A DNA stretch of 64,000 nt, taken from the NCBI GenBank assembly GCA_934561555.1, contig CAKTGQ010000004.1, positions 1 to 64,000 on the forward strand. Reading direction: 5' to 3'. Position numbers and translations under genes: made by a program. This document shows positions 24,389-34,049 of this stretch, in pieces. Source of the stretch: an uncultured Faecalibacterium sp. GTDB lineage: Bacteria; Bacillota; Clostridia; Oscillospirales; Ruminococcaceae. Every line of letters begins with the position of its first letter. Positions within the stretch are counted from its first letter, which is position 1. The notes below the pieces were generated by a model. It made no database searches and had not been told where the DNA came from. It was given only the letters and a program-made list of their open reading frames with translations.

Positions 24389-25058
24389 CCTTACCCTCCG
24401 TTGAAAGGAACTTCTCGATGTCCGAATAAAGCTCAGCATTCGCTTTCATCCAGTCGATATCTTTTTCCCACCAGCGTATTTCATCCAATCTCGCTATCTG
24501 TTCCTCAGAAAAGCGGTATCGAATCAATTTTGCTGGAACCCCACCAACAATGGCGTAGTCAGGCACATCTCTAGTTACAACTGCTCCGGCTAAAATGACA
24601 GCTCCATTTCCGATCTTAACTCCATCTATTAGCATTGCCGCTGTTCCAATCCAAACATCATTTCCAATTACTATGTTAAAATCTTTGTCTGCTACACGGT
24701 AATCGCTATATTTATCTCTTGTAACGAATGAAACACCGCATGGATGATTCACACGATAAAACGCAGGGTGCATTGATACATAATTAATCGGGTGAGTCCC
24801 CTTTATTCTCTTTACATCCGGACCAATGCAACAAAACCGACCCACTTTACACCCAGAAATATCAACTCTATCTCCAATATACGAGCCATATCCCATCTCA
24901 CAGTTTTCTAAAACAGAATGCTCGCCCAAAGAGTTCCTTCCTTCCAGATGAACATTTTCACCTAGATATGCCGTTATTGAAACCATCTGTTCTTTTCTTT
25001 TAAATACTCTATAATAGACTGCTTTGAAACGAGCTTTGCAATTCTTAACAAGTTTCAT
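24381..25058 (-). CDS. Hexapeptide-repeat acetyltransferase (CatB/Xat-like)
   Basis: 225 residues of left-handed beta-helix repeats ([37 protein letters not shown]), then the acetyl-CoA site region [14 protein letters not shown] (catalytic His) and [52 protein letters not shown]. The family acetylates sugars or amino sugars using acetyl-CoA. The ATG at 25058 has GGAGG 7 bases upstream. Located between the poly-G acyltransferases and a glycosyltransferase, so O- or N-acetylation of the repeat unit is the natural role. Confidence 0.88.
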   Translation of the reverse strand: MKLVKNCKARFKAVYYRVFKRKEQMVSITAYLGENVHLEGRNSLGEHSVLENCEMGYGSYIGDRVDISGCKVGRFCCIGPDVKRIKGTHPINYVSMHPAFYRVNHPCGVSFVTRDKYSDYRVADKDFNIVIGNDVWIGTAAMLIDGVKIGNGAVILAGAVVTRDVPDYAIVGGVPAKLIRYRFSEEQIARLDEIRWWEKDIDWMKANAELYSDIEKFLSTEGKDE

Positions 25059-25075
25059 CACGGCACCTCCATTTT

Positions 25076-25621
25076 TCACTCTATTTTTTTTACATATCTA
25101 GCTGGATTTCCAGCCCATACTTCGTTTGCAGGCACACTCTTCGTTACTACAGAGCCAGCACCTATTACAGCGCCTTCTCCAATTCTTACACCTTTTAAGA
25201 TGATTGAATTTGCTCCAATAAATACATTATCTTCAACAACGACGGGACTTTTCTTTATATTCTCATTTTTTTGTCTCTCTCTATAATTTACTGGATGAAA
25301 GTCATTATCAAAAATCTGAACTCCACCACCGACTAACACATTATTTCCCAACTCAATACCCGATCTACTCACAAAAGTTGCGTGAGATATACCAGTGTTG
25401 TCTCCAATTATTATCTTTCCATCTCCAATAGTTTGAAGTACAGTTCTGCCCGTACCCCCCCCCACAGGATTTTTGCGCCAGTTAGAATATATTTTTACAT
25501 TTTCCCCGATTTCAACAGTTCCATGCCCCTGTAATTCAATCTTACCAATAATTTGCGTACCCTTTCCAACTCGAACTTTCCTATATCGAAGCTGAAAAAA
25601 ATTCCATAATTTATCGAGCAT
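25076..25621 (-). CDS. Hexapeptide-repeat acyltransferase with in-frame G9 tract
   Basis: 181-residue left-handed beta-helix acyltransferase: [63 protein letters not shown] (His candidate), [55 protein letters not shown]. Nine consecutive G (25455-25463 on the minus strand) encode part of PVGGGTG near residue 54; at this length the frame is open. Loss or gain of one G would truncate the protein, so it is a candidate phase-variable gene in the ON state. Its start overlaps the end of the acyltransferase-3 gene by 11 bases. Confidence 0.88.
   Translation of the reverse strand: MLDKLWNFFQLRYRKVRVGKGTQIIGKIELQGHGTVEIGENVKIYSNWRKNPVGGGTGRTVLQTIGDGKIIIGDNTGISHATFVSRSGIELGNNVLVGGGVQIFDNDFHPVNYRERQKNENIKKSPVVVEDNVFIGANSIILKGVRIGEGAVIGAGSVVTKSVPANEVWAGNPARYVKKIE
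25455..25463 (-). repeat. G9 homopolymer inside an acyltransferase gene
   Basis: Nine C on the plus strand, nine G on the coding strand, spanning codons for V-G-G-G-T. Runs this long are rare in coding DNA of this composition and are a known substrate for slipped-strand mispairing. Confidence 0.9.
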
Positions 25622-26673
25622 TTTTCTTTGCCTTCTTTCCCAGCATAATTTTGGACAAAAGACTCACTCTACTTATAAAATAACGATCTGCCAAATATGG
25701 AACTAAAACACCTAGCGACATACATACTACAAATGAAACCAGTCTGTAGAACCCCTTATTATTAGGTAACAACATACTTACTACTTTCACAACATATGGA
25801 TTATGCATAATATAAATCGAAAACGAGTAGTTACCTATTAATTCAACCAGCGACGTTACTTTGCTATTTGATTCAACAAGACAATTTGCTATTACAGCGA
25901 TTATTACGACACCACACAACCCGAGAATAGCAGACTTAACAACATATTGCATTTGCTCAATATACGGGCTATCATATGCATCTGGTGTTTTGAATACAAT
26001 TCCAAATATAGCAATTCCAATTAATGCAGCCCATGGTTTCCATTGTTCAATAGGAATCTCTCGCTTCTTTATTTCTCTTCCCATCTTAAAGATGATTAAA
26101 CTCACACACAGTTTTTTTACAATGTATGCCATGTTACTCACATACAAGAGAATTGGCAGCACCGCAATAAGCCATATAGCCCTTATCCCTAACAACTTTT
26201 TACCAATGAAGTACTCCAGAACGAATATTATAAAAAGGACATATATAAACCAATACAGTTCAACATATGAGTTATTAAAAGTAACTAGGCTTTTCAATAT
26301 TTCCCAAATAGAAAGCTTCACAAATCCCAGATTATTTAGTTTAACTCCTAATCGCGATAAACTGGCAGGGCCGTGGTATACAATCCAAGTTGGTATATAC
26401 AACAAGCATTCCCAGAAAAGATACGGCACAAGTAACGATGCCGCTTTTGATTTTACAAATGTCTTTCCACCTTCTTTCTGATATCTATCCAAATTCCCCT
26501 CGAACAGATACCCGGAAATAAACATAAACACATTTACATCAACGCTGAAACAAATCGAAGTGATAAGTGGAATTTTCCCCCCCCGTTCCAAATACCGCAA
26601 TTAGCGCATGCTGAAATACAACAAGAAGAATCGCTAGTCCACGCATAATTTGTATATTTTCTTTTTTCCTCAT
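25611..26673 (-). CDS. Acyltransferase-3 (OafA-like) membrane protein, out of frame at a G8 tract
   Basis: An integral membrane acyltransferase of the Acyl_transf_3 family, about 352 residues if in frame, with about ten hydrophobic segments. The native start is the ATG at 26673 (MRKKENIQIMRGLAILLVVFQHALIAVFGTGG), which overlaps the polymerase stop; IMRGLAILLVVFQHA carries the family's conserved Arg and His. After eight G (26577-26584) the frame shifts and stops 15 codons later; the rest (KIPLITSICFSVDVNVFMFISGYLF ...) continues in the next frame to 25611. Seven G would restore the gene. The product would O-acetylate or otherwise acylate the surface polysaccharide. Interpreted as phase-OFF rather than dead, because the remainder is intact. 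Confidence 0.85.
26577..26584 (-). repeat. G8 homopolymer at the frameshift point of the acyltransferase-3 gene
   Basis: Eight C on the plus strand. Deleting one restores a continuous acyltransferase frame through FGTGGKIPLI. It lies about 90 bases after the start codon, a typical place for phase-variable tracts. Confidence 0.9.
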
Positions 26674-27923
26674 CCTTCTTCTCTCCATTCGTTCTCAGAA
26701 AGTTTAAACGAATATTTTAAGATTACTCGATTTAGTCCCGCAAAAAAACAAAAAATAATAAAAATATATGGACGCCCCTCCAAAACTGGTTCAATCATGA
26801 ATGACAAAAACATTGTGCACACCGTTAACATCATCCAAATTCTTATCTCCAACGTAACGCTTTTTTTCCAGCAAAGTTTCACGGCACTATACACTACGCT
26901 CAACGTATAACAAATCATAAGAATCATTGGAATGATTCCTGACACCCTTGCTGTGTCAAGCCAAAGATTATGCGCCTCACTAAACGGCATATTACCAAAT
27001 GGATACTCCATAAGATTCTCCAAAACGAGTCCCATTCTTTCCCATCGCCCATCATTGGAAACTGTTAAGTTTTGCGAACTCACTCTCTCTCCTAAAGATG
27101 AACTTTGAATCATCGATGCAATCTGATCTGAGAAAATCAATAACAAGAAGACACCGACAACCGCACCTAGAACCTTCGATTTTGTAGGTGCCAATATTCC
27201 CTTTTTCTTTCCAAAATCACCCGCTGCTAGCACTCCAAGTAAAAACGCCAGTATTAAGAACAGTAAATTTGTTCTAGATGCAGAAACAAGGCAAACGATT
27301 ACTGCAAGAATTGCAGAGACCTGGAACAGTCTCTTCTTTACCTTATTCTCTACATATCTGGTTGCTGGATATAAGCTGATGACTGAAAAAATGCAGTAAC
27401 TATTTAAGTTCGTCGGTTGAAATAATGCACCAGACCATATATCAAGAGCATACCTGGACTGCATACTCTTTACAATGCTTTCACTTACCATCAAAGTAAG
27501 ATATTGACCATAGTTCAAGTACTTATAGACGCAGCAAGCAATTGCGTATAATGTTCCGCCAAGTGAAAGGACAAGCATAATATTCTCAATTTTAGCTGTA
27601 AGGTCTTCGTCTTTGTACCTTCGAGCATAAACCATGCCACAATAATAAAAAAGTGGGGGGCCTATCAAATATGTCATGTACCTGAATATCTGAACATCAT
27701 GATTTCGCTTATAAACCGTGAAATAAATCACAAACGTAGCTATCAGCACTAACCATTGCATCGCTGGCAGTCGGTATAATTTTCCCGAAGGATATATCTG
27801 CACAAACAGTATCATCAGGGCAAAAGCAAAGCTCCAGTATACCTGCATATTATAAAATTGTGTTACGATAAGCAGCAATAAGAATAGCATTATTCTATCG
27901 CACCTTACTTTTCCAATTTGCAT
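26670..27923 (-). CDS. wzy: O-antigen/capsule polymerase-like (Wzy/O-antigen ligase family) membrane protein
   Basis: 417 residues with ten or more hydrophobic segments and a large extracytoplasmic loop near the C-terminal third (NDGRWERMGLVLENLMEYPFGNMPFSEAHNLWLDTARVSGIIPM). The loop's EAHNLWLD motif and the preceding SRTNLLFL are typical of Wzy_C/O-antigen ligase superfamily members. It would polymerise lipid-linked repeat units exported by the flippase. ATG behind GGAGGATATAG; its stop overlaps the acyltransferase-3 start as ATGA. Confidence 0.85.
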   Translation of the reverse strand: MQIGKVRCDRIMLFLLLLIVTQFYNMQVYWSFAFALMILFVQIYPSGKLYRLPAMQWLVLIATFVIYFTVYKRNHDVQIFRYMTYLIGPPLFYYCGMVYARRYKDEDLTAKIENIMLVLSLGGTLYAIACCVYKYLNYGQYLTLMVSESIVKSMQSRYALDIWSGALFQPTNLNSYCIFSVISLYPATRYVENKVKKRLFQVSAILAVIVCLVSASRTNLLFLILAFLLGVLAAGDFGKKKGILAPTKSKVLGAVVGVFLLLIFSDQIASMIQSSSLGERVSSQNLTVSNDGRWERMGLVLENLMEYPFGNMPFSEAHNLWLDTARVSGIIPMILMICYTLSVVYSAVKLCWKKSVTLEIRIWMMLTVCTMFLSFMIEPVLEGRPYIFIIFCFFAGLNRVILKYSFKLSENEWREEG

Positions 27924-27937
27924 CTATATCCTCCACA

Positions 27938-29101
27938 TTACTTTTTTCTAATTGTCTTTTCAATCTCCTGTTTGGCAATTCTCATGTCTGTAGCAAGTGC
28001 TTTCAGAGGCGATGCACCCTTTATATCGTAAGAAACCGCCCAGAATGCTCTTTTTACGCTTCTCGGCCTAAATACCACATCCTCTGTTTTTGCTAAACTA
28101 AAAACACTACCTGGAACATTCAACAGAATATTAGTTTCATGAGGAACAGTTTTACATCCCCATGTTTTAATGCTTTTCTTCACATGATTTGCCGTAATAC
28201 AAAACGGTTTCTGAATATTTTCTAAGCGTTTATTTCCATATAAATCAACATCAAAATCATATTTAGCCAAATCCACCTGGTTCCTTTTCATACATTCCGG
28301 TTTCATCTCCATGAATGCATCATACACACTACCAGATTCATCGATTCCCACAAGTCTATACTCTTCACTTACCCCTAAAGATAACGGCACTTGAAGATTA
28401 TCGTCATCTTTTGCGTAGTGCTGACCTGCTTCTGCAAAATTAGTTGTAAATGAAGTTTGCGGATAAACGAAATATTTATCTTGTGTAATGGTATATTTGA
28501 TGTGGTATTTCTTGAATGATGTCATTTTCCACTGGCGAACATTATCGGGAAGGCAGGTAATGTCCTCCATTGGTTTTGGCTCCTTATTATACCATTCACG
28601 AAACTCTTTCCACTGCTTTGGAAAATAGACCGGAGCCCAAGACATAAGCTGCGCAAAATACACGTCTGAACCGTCATTTAACGGGGTAAACGGTCTGTGT
28701 GCTGTTTCGCTATATCTTAAACTATAAAGAGAAGCCCCTACGATTCTTTCATCATCCACATACTTATCAACACATGCTTTTGCAAATCTATAGAATCCAG
28801 GAAGAACATAGACATCATCTTCCAGGAAAGCAATGCTTCCATACTTCTGCGTTAGGTCTCCACAAAATAAAAAGTGTTCCCGAAGCCCAAGACGTTTTGG
28901 ATGAAGGATAACTTCCTTTTCCCCATATCTCCATTCAAAATCATCTGCCAGTTTCTTCATTTCTTCACAGTTATCCGCACGGTCAAGGCTGATAACTAGA
29001 CGTATATTGTTATCGCCGCAATAATCAGCGGCGTTAAGACAGTTTAACAACCTAATTAAAGGTCTCGGCCGATTGTATCCTACAGCTACCAAAGTTAGCA
29101 T
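27938..29101 (-). CDS. Glycosyltransferase (GT2/GT13-like), paralogue of 23243-24388
   Basis: 387 residues. LTLVAVGYNRPRPLIRLLNCLNAADYCGDNNIRLVISLDRAD at the start and SIAFLEDDVYVLPGFYRFAKACVDKY (EDD metal site) match the enzyme at 23243-24388, with the same downstream landmarks (YFAQLMSWAPVYFPKQW; FKKYHIKYTITQDKYFVYPQTSFTTNF). Overall identity is moderate. ATG at 29101 chosen because GGAG is 7 bases upstream; the GTG at 29119 overlaps the previous gene. The acceptor sugar is not predictable. Confidence 0.83.
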   Translation of the reverse strand: MLTLVAVGYNRPRPLIRLLNCLNAADYCGDNNIRLVISLDRADNCEEMKKLADDFEWRYGEKEVILHPKRLGLREHFLFCGDLTQKYGSIAFLEDDVYVLPGFYRFAKACVDKYVDDERIVGASLYSLRYSETAHRPFTPLNDGSDVYFAQLMSWAPVYFPKQWKEFREWYNKEPKPMEDITCLPDNVRQWKMTSFKKYHIKYTITQDKYFVYPQTSFTTNFAEAGQHYAKDDDNLQVPLSLGVSEEYRLVGIDESGSVYDAFMEMKPECMKRNQVDLAKYDFDVDLYGNKRLENIQKPFCITANHVKKSIKTWGCKTVPHETNILLNVPGSVFSLAKTEDVVFRPRSVKRAFWAVSYDIKGASPLKALATDMRIAKQEIEKTIRKK

Positions 29102-29115
29102 TATCATTCTCCTCT

Positions 29116-31191
29116 TCACTTAATGTCCACTAAATACATTCCCCTGTATCCTTCATGGACAGAATCAATTACCACCTGTTGCATATTCGGGTTCCATCTT
29201 GGATGGAAATCGCAGCGGAGCGGTCCATGTAGCAAGACTGGCGCATATAACCTGGCAATATCCCTGCTTTGATCTTTATTAATGTTGTAAACAATAAGAT
29301 GTCTATACTCTGCTTTATCCGGATATGTATCTGTAATCAACAAAGTTCTATCCGCATTATATGTTGGGTGTCCATCCTCATGAGGTGTATGCAGTCCGAG
29401 TACAACTGCAGGCGCATCTTCAGAATCTTCAATCGTATAGTAATTGTTTTTTTCATTCAATCTACACCACAGAGTAATGTGACGATCATCCTTCCATGTA
29501 CAATGAGAAACCATTTCATTGTCAGCCAAAAGATGAATGTCTTTTCCCTCTATGTCTGAAGAAAACAATCTTGAAATCCGCTTTTGGTCAAGTACATAGC
29601 GGAATATAAAGATGAACCTGTCACCACTTGGATTAAATTCCAAATGATTAAAATAACAAAAGGTTGCCTCTGCGGGTATTGGGAATTCTTTAGTAAGACT
29701 TTCAATGGTAATAATTGTCTTGCTTTTATTTACTTCCAAATCAACTACATCAATATAGGTATTGTTAGAAAAAGTTTTCTGTCCTTTCTGTATATAGCCA
29801 TACCCTTCTGCATCTACATTTAGCCTCTCAAAGTCAATGCTCAGCCCTATTTTGCCATTATCAGATACGTCATATAAAGGGGAGTCTATTGTTTTCGTTT
29901 TGCGAGTTTCCACATCGTAAAATACAGAAATATACTGCTCCTTTTCCGTGTCATAATCGTTCCACGCAATTATATTATCTGAAATGAATCGAAGCATTGC
30001 TCCTTGCTGTGAATTCCATGCTAGAGATGCACCGATCACCTCATAGTCATTTGCGGATTTCGCATAACAGATTTGAGCCTGCTCTCCAACCTTTGGCTTA
30101 CTTTTTCCACGAATCATATGGAACAAATAACGCGATCCATCACTTGAAAAAGGTGTTTTATCATAATACCCGAAGTAGCAGTTCTTACCCTTTGGCGTAA
30201 TCCTTTCAGCCTTTGTTAAAAAACCAACTTTATAACCTTTAAATTTCCGAATAACACCAAACAAGAAACGTCGCACATAATGGTAACTGTACACAAGGAA
30301 ATTACGAAACACAGGAGTTTTCTTTAACACTTTATTTACACTGTGAGCCACCCCTTTTAAAGCTAATTTAGTTTCTTTCTTTATCTCATAAATCTTCTTA
30401 ACATTTTCTGTTCCAACAATCTTCTTCGTAACCTGAAAACAAATCTCTTTGACTAAAAACTTTGCAGAGGAAAACAATGCATCCTGCTTAGGTATATACT
30501 TACTTCTAAGACGATAACGCTCCTTAGTTCTGCTCCATATGTGCTTCCAAGACAAACAATCAGATGCTCCTCCTTCTCGCATATAAGAAACAACTGAATC
30601 AACAAAAAGAAACTTAACATTCCCATCTGCAAAACAACGCCAGATGAAATCATAATCAGCTATATGTGGAAATGATAAATCAAACGTTCCAATTCGATCA
30701 TACACGGGTTTCGTCACAAAAACTGCCGGATGTTGCAAAGGCATACCTTTTTTTAATCCAGCTAAAGTAATATCTCTGTGCATTTGACTATAAATAATCA
30801 TTCCATCTCGCATACGATTAAGGCCACCAGTGATAATCTTTTCTTCTCCTGCACATGAATGATACGATTCTACAATTTTTTCAACAGCATCCACAGCATA
30901 CCAATCGTCGGAATTAATAATTCCGATAATTTTTCCCTTTGAGAATCCTATTCCCTTATTCATTGCGTCATAGATCCCTTTATCTGGACCTTGATGCAGT
31001 CGCAACCTACCTGCATATTGTTCTTCATAAGATTGAATTATTTCAATAGTATTATCCTTTGATCCGCCATCAACGATGATATGCTCCCAGTTTGAATATG
31101 TTTGATTAACAACGGACTTAATTGTATCCTCTATCGTGGTGGCACTATTAAAACAAACAGTAATCAAACTTACTAAGACATCTTCACGCAT
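29116..31191 (-). CDS. Fusion: GT2 glycosyltransferase plus beta-propeller-like domain
   Basis: 691 residues. Residues 1-250 are a family 2 glycosyltransferase: SLITVCFNSATTIEDTIKSVVNQTYSNWEHIIVDGGSKDNT, IYDAMNKGIGFSKGKIIGIINSDDWY (DD metal motif). After a linker (about 250-320), residues about 320-691 contain repeated WD/TolB-like blades: YYDKTPFSSDGSRYLFHMIRG, AWNSQQGAMLRFISDNIIAWND, FCYFNHLEFNPSGDRFIFIFRY, HEDGHPTYNADRTLLITDTYPD, RCDFHPRWNPNMQQVVIDSVHEGYRGMYLVDI. The two parts occur as separate genes in some clusters. The propeller could bind the acceptor chain or a partner enzyme. The whole frame has no internal stop, so it is one polypeptide. Confidence 0.82.
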   Translation of the reverse strand: MREDVLVSLITVCFNSATTIEDTIKSVVNQTYSNWEHIIVDGGSKDNTIEIIQSYEEQYAGRLRLHQGPDKGIYDAMNKGIGFSKGKIIGIINSDDWYAVDAVEKIVESYHSCAGEEKIITGGLNRMRDGMIIYSQMHRDITLAGLKKGMPLQHPAVFVTKPVYDRIGTFDLSFPHIADYDFIWRCFADGNVKFLFVDSVVSYMREGGASDCLSWKHIWSRTKERYRLRSKYIPKQDALFSSAKFLVKEICFQVTKKIVGTENVKKIYEIKKETKLALKGVAHSVNKVLKKTPVFRNFLVYSYHYVRRFLFGVIRKFKGYKVGFLTKAERITPKGKNCYFGYYDKTPFSSDGSRYLFHMIRGKSKPKVGEQAQICYAKSANDYEVIGASLAWNSQQGAMLRFISDNIIAWNDYDTEKEQYISVFYDVETRKTKTIDSPLYDVSDNGKIGLSIDFERLNVDAEGYGYIQKGQKTFSNNTYIDVVDLEVNKSKTIITIESLTKEFPIPAEATFCYFNHLEFNPSGDRFIFIFRYVLDQKRISRLFSSDIEGKDIHLLADNEMVSHCTWKDDRHITLWCRLNEKNNYYTIEDSEDAPAVVLGLHTPHEDGHPTYNADRTLLITDTYPDKAEYRHLIVYNINKDQSRDIARLYAPVLLHGPLRCDFHPRWNPNMQQVVIDSVHEGYRGMYLVDIK

Positions 31192-31209
31192 CTATAAACA
31201 CCACCCTTT

Positions 31210-31977
31210 TCATTTTCCTCTTATCATTGCATTCCAGATAAACTTGATATTCGTGTTCCAATATCTTTTAAACAATCTTTTTGGATCTTGCATCAGTCTG
31301 TACGCCCACTCCAGATTACTCTTTTGCATCCACATTGGAGCACGCTTAATGTTTTCTGCGTAATAGTCAAATCCAGCACCCACACCAATCATTAATCCAT
31401 CAATTTTACCCTGATGTGCAGCCATCCATTTCTCCTGTTTTGGTGCGCCAAGACCTATCCACACAAAATCAGGCTTTGTTTCATTGATTTGTTCAACCAC
31501 AGACTTATCTTCTTCTTCTGTTAAAGGACGAAATGGCGGACTATACACACCAACAATCTGAATACCTGGATAATTTTGGTTAAGTTTTTGGTAGAGTATC
31601 TTAAGAGTTTCTTCTTTGCTACCATAAAAATAATGGCGATACCCTTTTTCAGCAGAGATTTTAAACACCTCGCCCATCAAGCCAGGCCCCGTCGTCCTCG
31701 ACATATTCTTATGACCGCGTTTTTGCCCCACTGTGGACAATGGACCACCATCCGGAATAGCCATTAATCCACCATTTTGAACAGCGCAATATGAAGCATC
31801 TTCATAACTGGTCACAGTCGTATGTACATTTGAGACGCAAATATAGTCACCTTTTATGTCATCTATATTCTCATCAAGATATTTTAGCAGCCAGTCCATA
31901 TTGATAGCCGCAATATTGACTCCTAGGATGTTACATGTTGGAATACTAGACTTATCAACTTTTCTTTTATAATCCAC
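31210..31977 (-). CDS. WecG/TagA/CpsF-family glycosyltransferase
   Basis: 255 residues with family motifs: NILGVNIAAINMDWLLKYLDE, YICVSNVHTTVTSYEDASYCAVQNGGLMAIPDGGPLSTVGQKRG (catalytic region), RTTGPGLMGEVFKISAEKGYRHYFYGSKEETL, PDFVWIGLGAPKQEKWMAAHQGKIDGLMIGVGAGFDYYAENIKRAPMWMQKSNLEWAYRLMQDPKRLFKRY. Such enzymes add ManNAc, ManNAcA or related sugars to the lipid-linked primer, usually as the second sugar. Starts at GTG with GGAGG 9 bases upstream. Expected to act right after the WbaP-type initiating transferase. Confidence 0.93.
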   Translation of the reverse strand: MDYKRKVDKSSIPTCNILGVNIAAINMDWLLKYLDENIDDIKGDYICVSNVHTTVTSYEDASYCAVQNGGLMAIPDGGPLSTVGQKRGHKNMSRTTGPGLMGEVFKISAEKGYRHYFYGSKEETLKILYQKLNQNYPGIQIVGVYSPPFRPLTEEEDKSVVEQINETKPDFVWIGLGAPKQEKWMAAHQGKIDGLMIGVGAGFDYYAENIKRAPMWMQKSNLEWAYRLMQDPKRLFKRYWNTNIKFIWNAMIRGK

Positions 31978-32033
31978 CTATATGTCCCTCCTTCCTCGAA
32001 TCACATCTTTTATCTTCAAAATTCTTCACTTAA

Positions 32034-33284
32034 TCAATCTCTTCCAAACAAATCTCTCGTGTACACTTTTTCTTTCACATCATCCAGGCACTTGTCATAG
32101 CGGTTTGCGATGATGGCCTGGCTGCGCTTCTTGAACTCGTCCAAGTCATTTACCACAACGCTACCAAAGAACTTCTCGCCATCTTTCAGCGTCGGCTCGT
32201 AGATGATGACAGTTGCACCTTTTGCCTTAATGCGCTTCATGACACCCTGAATAGAACTCTGGCGGAAGTTGTCGCTGTTGCTCTTCATAGTCAGGCGATA
32301 TACGCCAACCACTGTTTCTTTTTCTTTACTCTCATCCCAGCTGTCATTTGCTTCATAAGCACCAGCAATTTCCAGCACACGATCTGCAATAAAGTCTTTA
32401 CGGGTTCTATTGCTCTCAACGATTGCTTCAATCAGATTCTCCGGTACGTCGGCATAGTTTGCCAGCAGCTGCTTGGTATCCTTAGGCAGGCAGTACCCGC
32501 CGTAGCCGAAGCTGGGATTGTTGTAATGAGTACCGATACGCGGATCAAGGCAGACACCATTGATAATCTGCTGGGTGTTCAGGCCCTTCATCTCTGCATA
32601 GGTATCCAATTCATTGAAGTAGCTAACACGCAGAGCCAGATAGGTATTAGCAAACAATTTGACCGCTTCTGCCTCGGTAAAGCCCATGAACAGCGTATCA
32701 ATGTTTTCCTTGATTGCGCCTTCCTGAAGCAATTCAGCAAAAATATGTGCAGCCTTCACCAGACGGGCGTTTTCTACATCCGTGCCAACGATGATACGGC
32801 TCGGATACAGGTTGTCGTACAGAGCCTTACTCTCACGCAGAAATTCCGGGCTAAAAATGATGTTGTCGCAGTGGAACTTCTCACGAACACTTGCTGTATA
32901 ACCAACCGGGATGGTACTCTTGATAACCATGATGGCTTCCGGGTTATACTCGATGACCAGCTTGATAACCGCTTCAACCGCAGAAGTGTCAAAGAAATTC
33001 TTCTTGCTATCGTAATTTGTCGGTGCAGCAATGACTACAAAATCAGCATCACTGTATGCTTCCTTGGCATCCAGAGTTGCGGTCAAATCCAGTTCTTTCT
33101 CTGCCAGATACTTTTCAATGTACTCATCCTGAATCGGTGACTTTTTATTGTTAATAAGTTCCACTTTCTCAGGAACGATATCCACAGCCGTTACCTTGTG
33201 GTGCTGACTCAGCAGTGTAGCAATGGAAAGACCAACATAACCAGTACCAGCAACAGCAATTTTTAAATCCTTAAACTCTCTCAT
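32034..33284 (-). CDS. ugd: UDP-glucose/nucleotide-sugar 6-dehydrogenase
   Basis: 416 residues. N-terminal NAD domain [29 protein letters not shown]; central [25 protein letters not shown] and [23 protein letters not shown]; catalytic cysteine in [18 protein letters not shown] (about 260); C-terminal UDP-binding domain ending [23 protein letters not shown]. It oxidises UDP-glucose to UDP-glucuronate, the substrate of the 4-epimerase at 35262-36311. Start ATG behind AAAGGAG. The short spacing (17 bases) to the nucleotidyltransferase gene indicates one transcript. Confidence 0.93.
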   Translation of the reverse strand: MREFKDLKIAVAGTGYVGLSIATLLSQHHKVTAVDIVPEKVELINNKKSPIQDEYIEKYLAEKELDLTATLDAKEAYSDADFVVIAAPTNYDSKKNFFDTSAVEAVIKLVIEYNPEAIMVIKSTIPVGYTASVREKFHCDNIIFSPEFLRESKALYDNLYPSRIIVGTDVENARLVKAAHIFAELLQEGAIKENIDTLFMGFTEAEAVKLFANTYLALRVSYFNELDTYAEMKGLNTQQIINGVCLDPRIGTHYNNPSFGYGGYCLPKDTKQLLANYADVPENLIEAIVESNRTRKDFIADRVLEIAGAYEANDSWDESKEKETVVGVYRLTMKSNSDNFRQSSIQGVMKRIKAKGATVIIYEPTLKDGEKFFGSVVVNDLDEFKKRSQAIIANRYDKCLDDVKEKVYTRDLFGRD

Positions 33285-33301
33285 GATATTTAGCTTCTCC
33301 T

Positions 33302-34042
33302 TTATCTCACAATGCCCCGATACTCCTTCTGCACCTGCTCATAGCTGGGCAGATTTCCGATGTCGAACCGCTTTCCGGGCATTTCCATAGCGTGTACGTC
33401 AGTCACGGTACTGAGCCATGCAATAAAACTACCAGGTGCATCCGTACCGCATTTCTTGCTTTCGATTGCTCCCTTTACCCGCCTTGCATCCTCCCGTGTG
33501 TAAACATAGAAGGGTGGGCAGCACCAATGGCTCTTGGGCTTGGCGGGCTTTTCCTCCATGGAAAGAATCTTGCTGTTCTCGTCAATCTCCACCACGCCGC
33601 ACTTCACAAGTTTCTTTTCATCCGGCTCAAAGTAACGCATGATGCAGGATGTTCCCTTATTTCTGGCGTAAGCCACAAATTTTGCCAAAGAGAAGTCCAG
33701 CACATTATCACCGGCGATGACCAGCATATCGTCATCAAGCCCCAGCTTTTCAATGGCATACTGCACATCGCATACAGCGCCCAGACGGGTGTCATTGCTG
33801 CTGGTTCCATCATCAACGACAACAATATTCTGCGGCTTCTCTGCTGCCCATTTTTCAAAGTGATGGGCAAACTTATGGTTACTGATGACCACATAGGTGT
33901 CCACCAATCCAGCCGTATCGATGTCGTCAACCAGCCAGTCCAGAATGGTTTTCTCTCCCACCTTCAGCAGCGGCTTAGGGAAACTTTCAGTCAAAGGATA
34001 CAGCCGGGTTGCATAGCCCGCTGCCAAAATCAAACATTTCAT
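33302..34042 (-). CDS. Sugar-1-phosphate nucleotidyltransferase
   Basis: 246 residues of the NTP_transferase (RfbA/GalU-like) fold: [40 protein letters not shown] (the nucleotide loop and the KPLL lysine), [12 protein letters not shown] (Asp metal ligand), [24 protein letters not shown], and [13 protein letters not shown]. It makes NDP-sugars from sugar-1-phosphates. Directly downstream of the GHMP kinase with 7 bases between, so kinase and nucleotidyltransferase likely form a salvage pair (sugar to sugar-1-P to NDP-sugar). The sugar is inferred to be galacturonate or glucuronate from the kinase motif, not proven. Confidence 0.9.
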   Translation of the reverse strand: MKCLILAAGYATRLYPLTESFPKPLLKVGEKTILDWLVDDIDTAGLVDTYVVISNHKFAHHFEKWAAEKPQNIVVVDDGTSSNDTRLGAVCDVQYAIEKLGLDDDMLVIAGDNVLDFSLAKFVAYARNKGTSCIMRYFEPDEKKLVKCGVVEIDENSKILSMEEKPAKPKSHWCCPPFYVYTREDARRVKGAIESKKCGTDAPGSFIAWLSTVTDVHAMEMPGKRFDIGNLPSYEQVQKEYRGIVR

Positions 34043-34049
34043 ATCTCAA

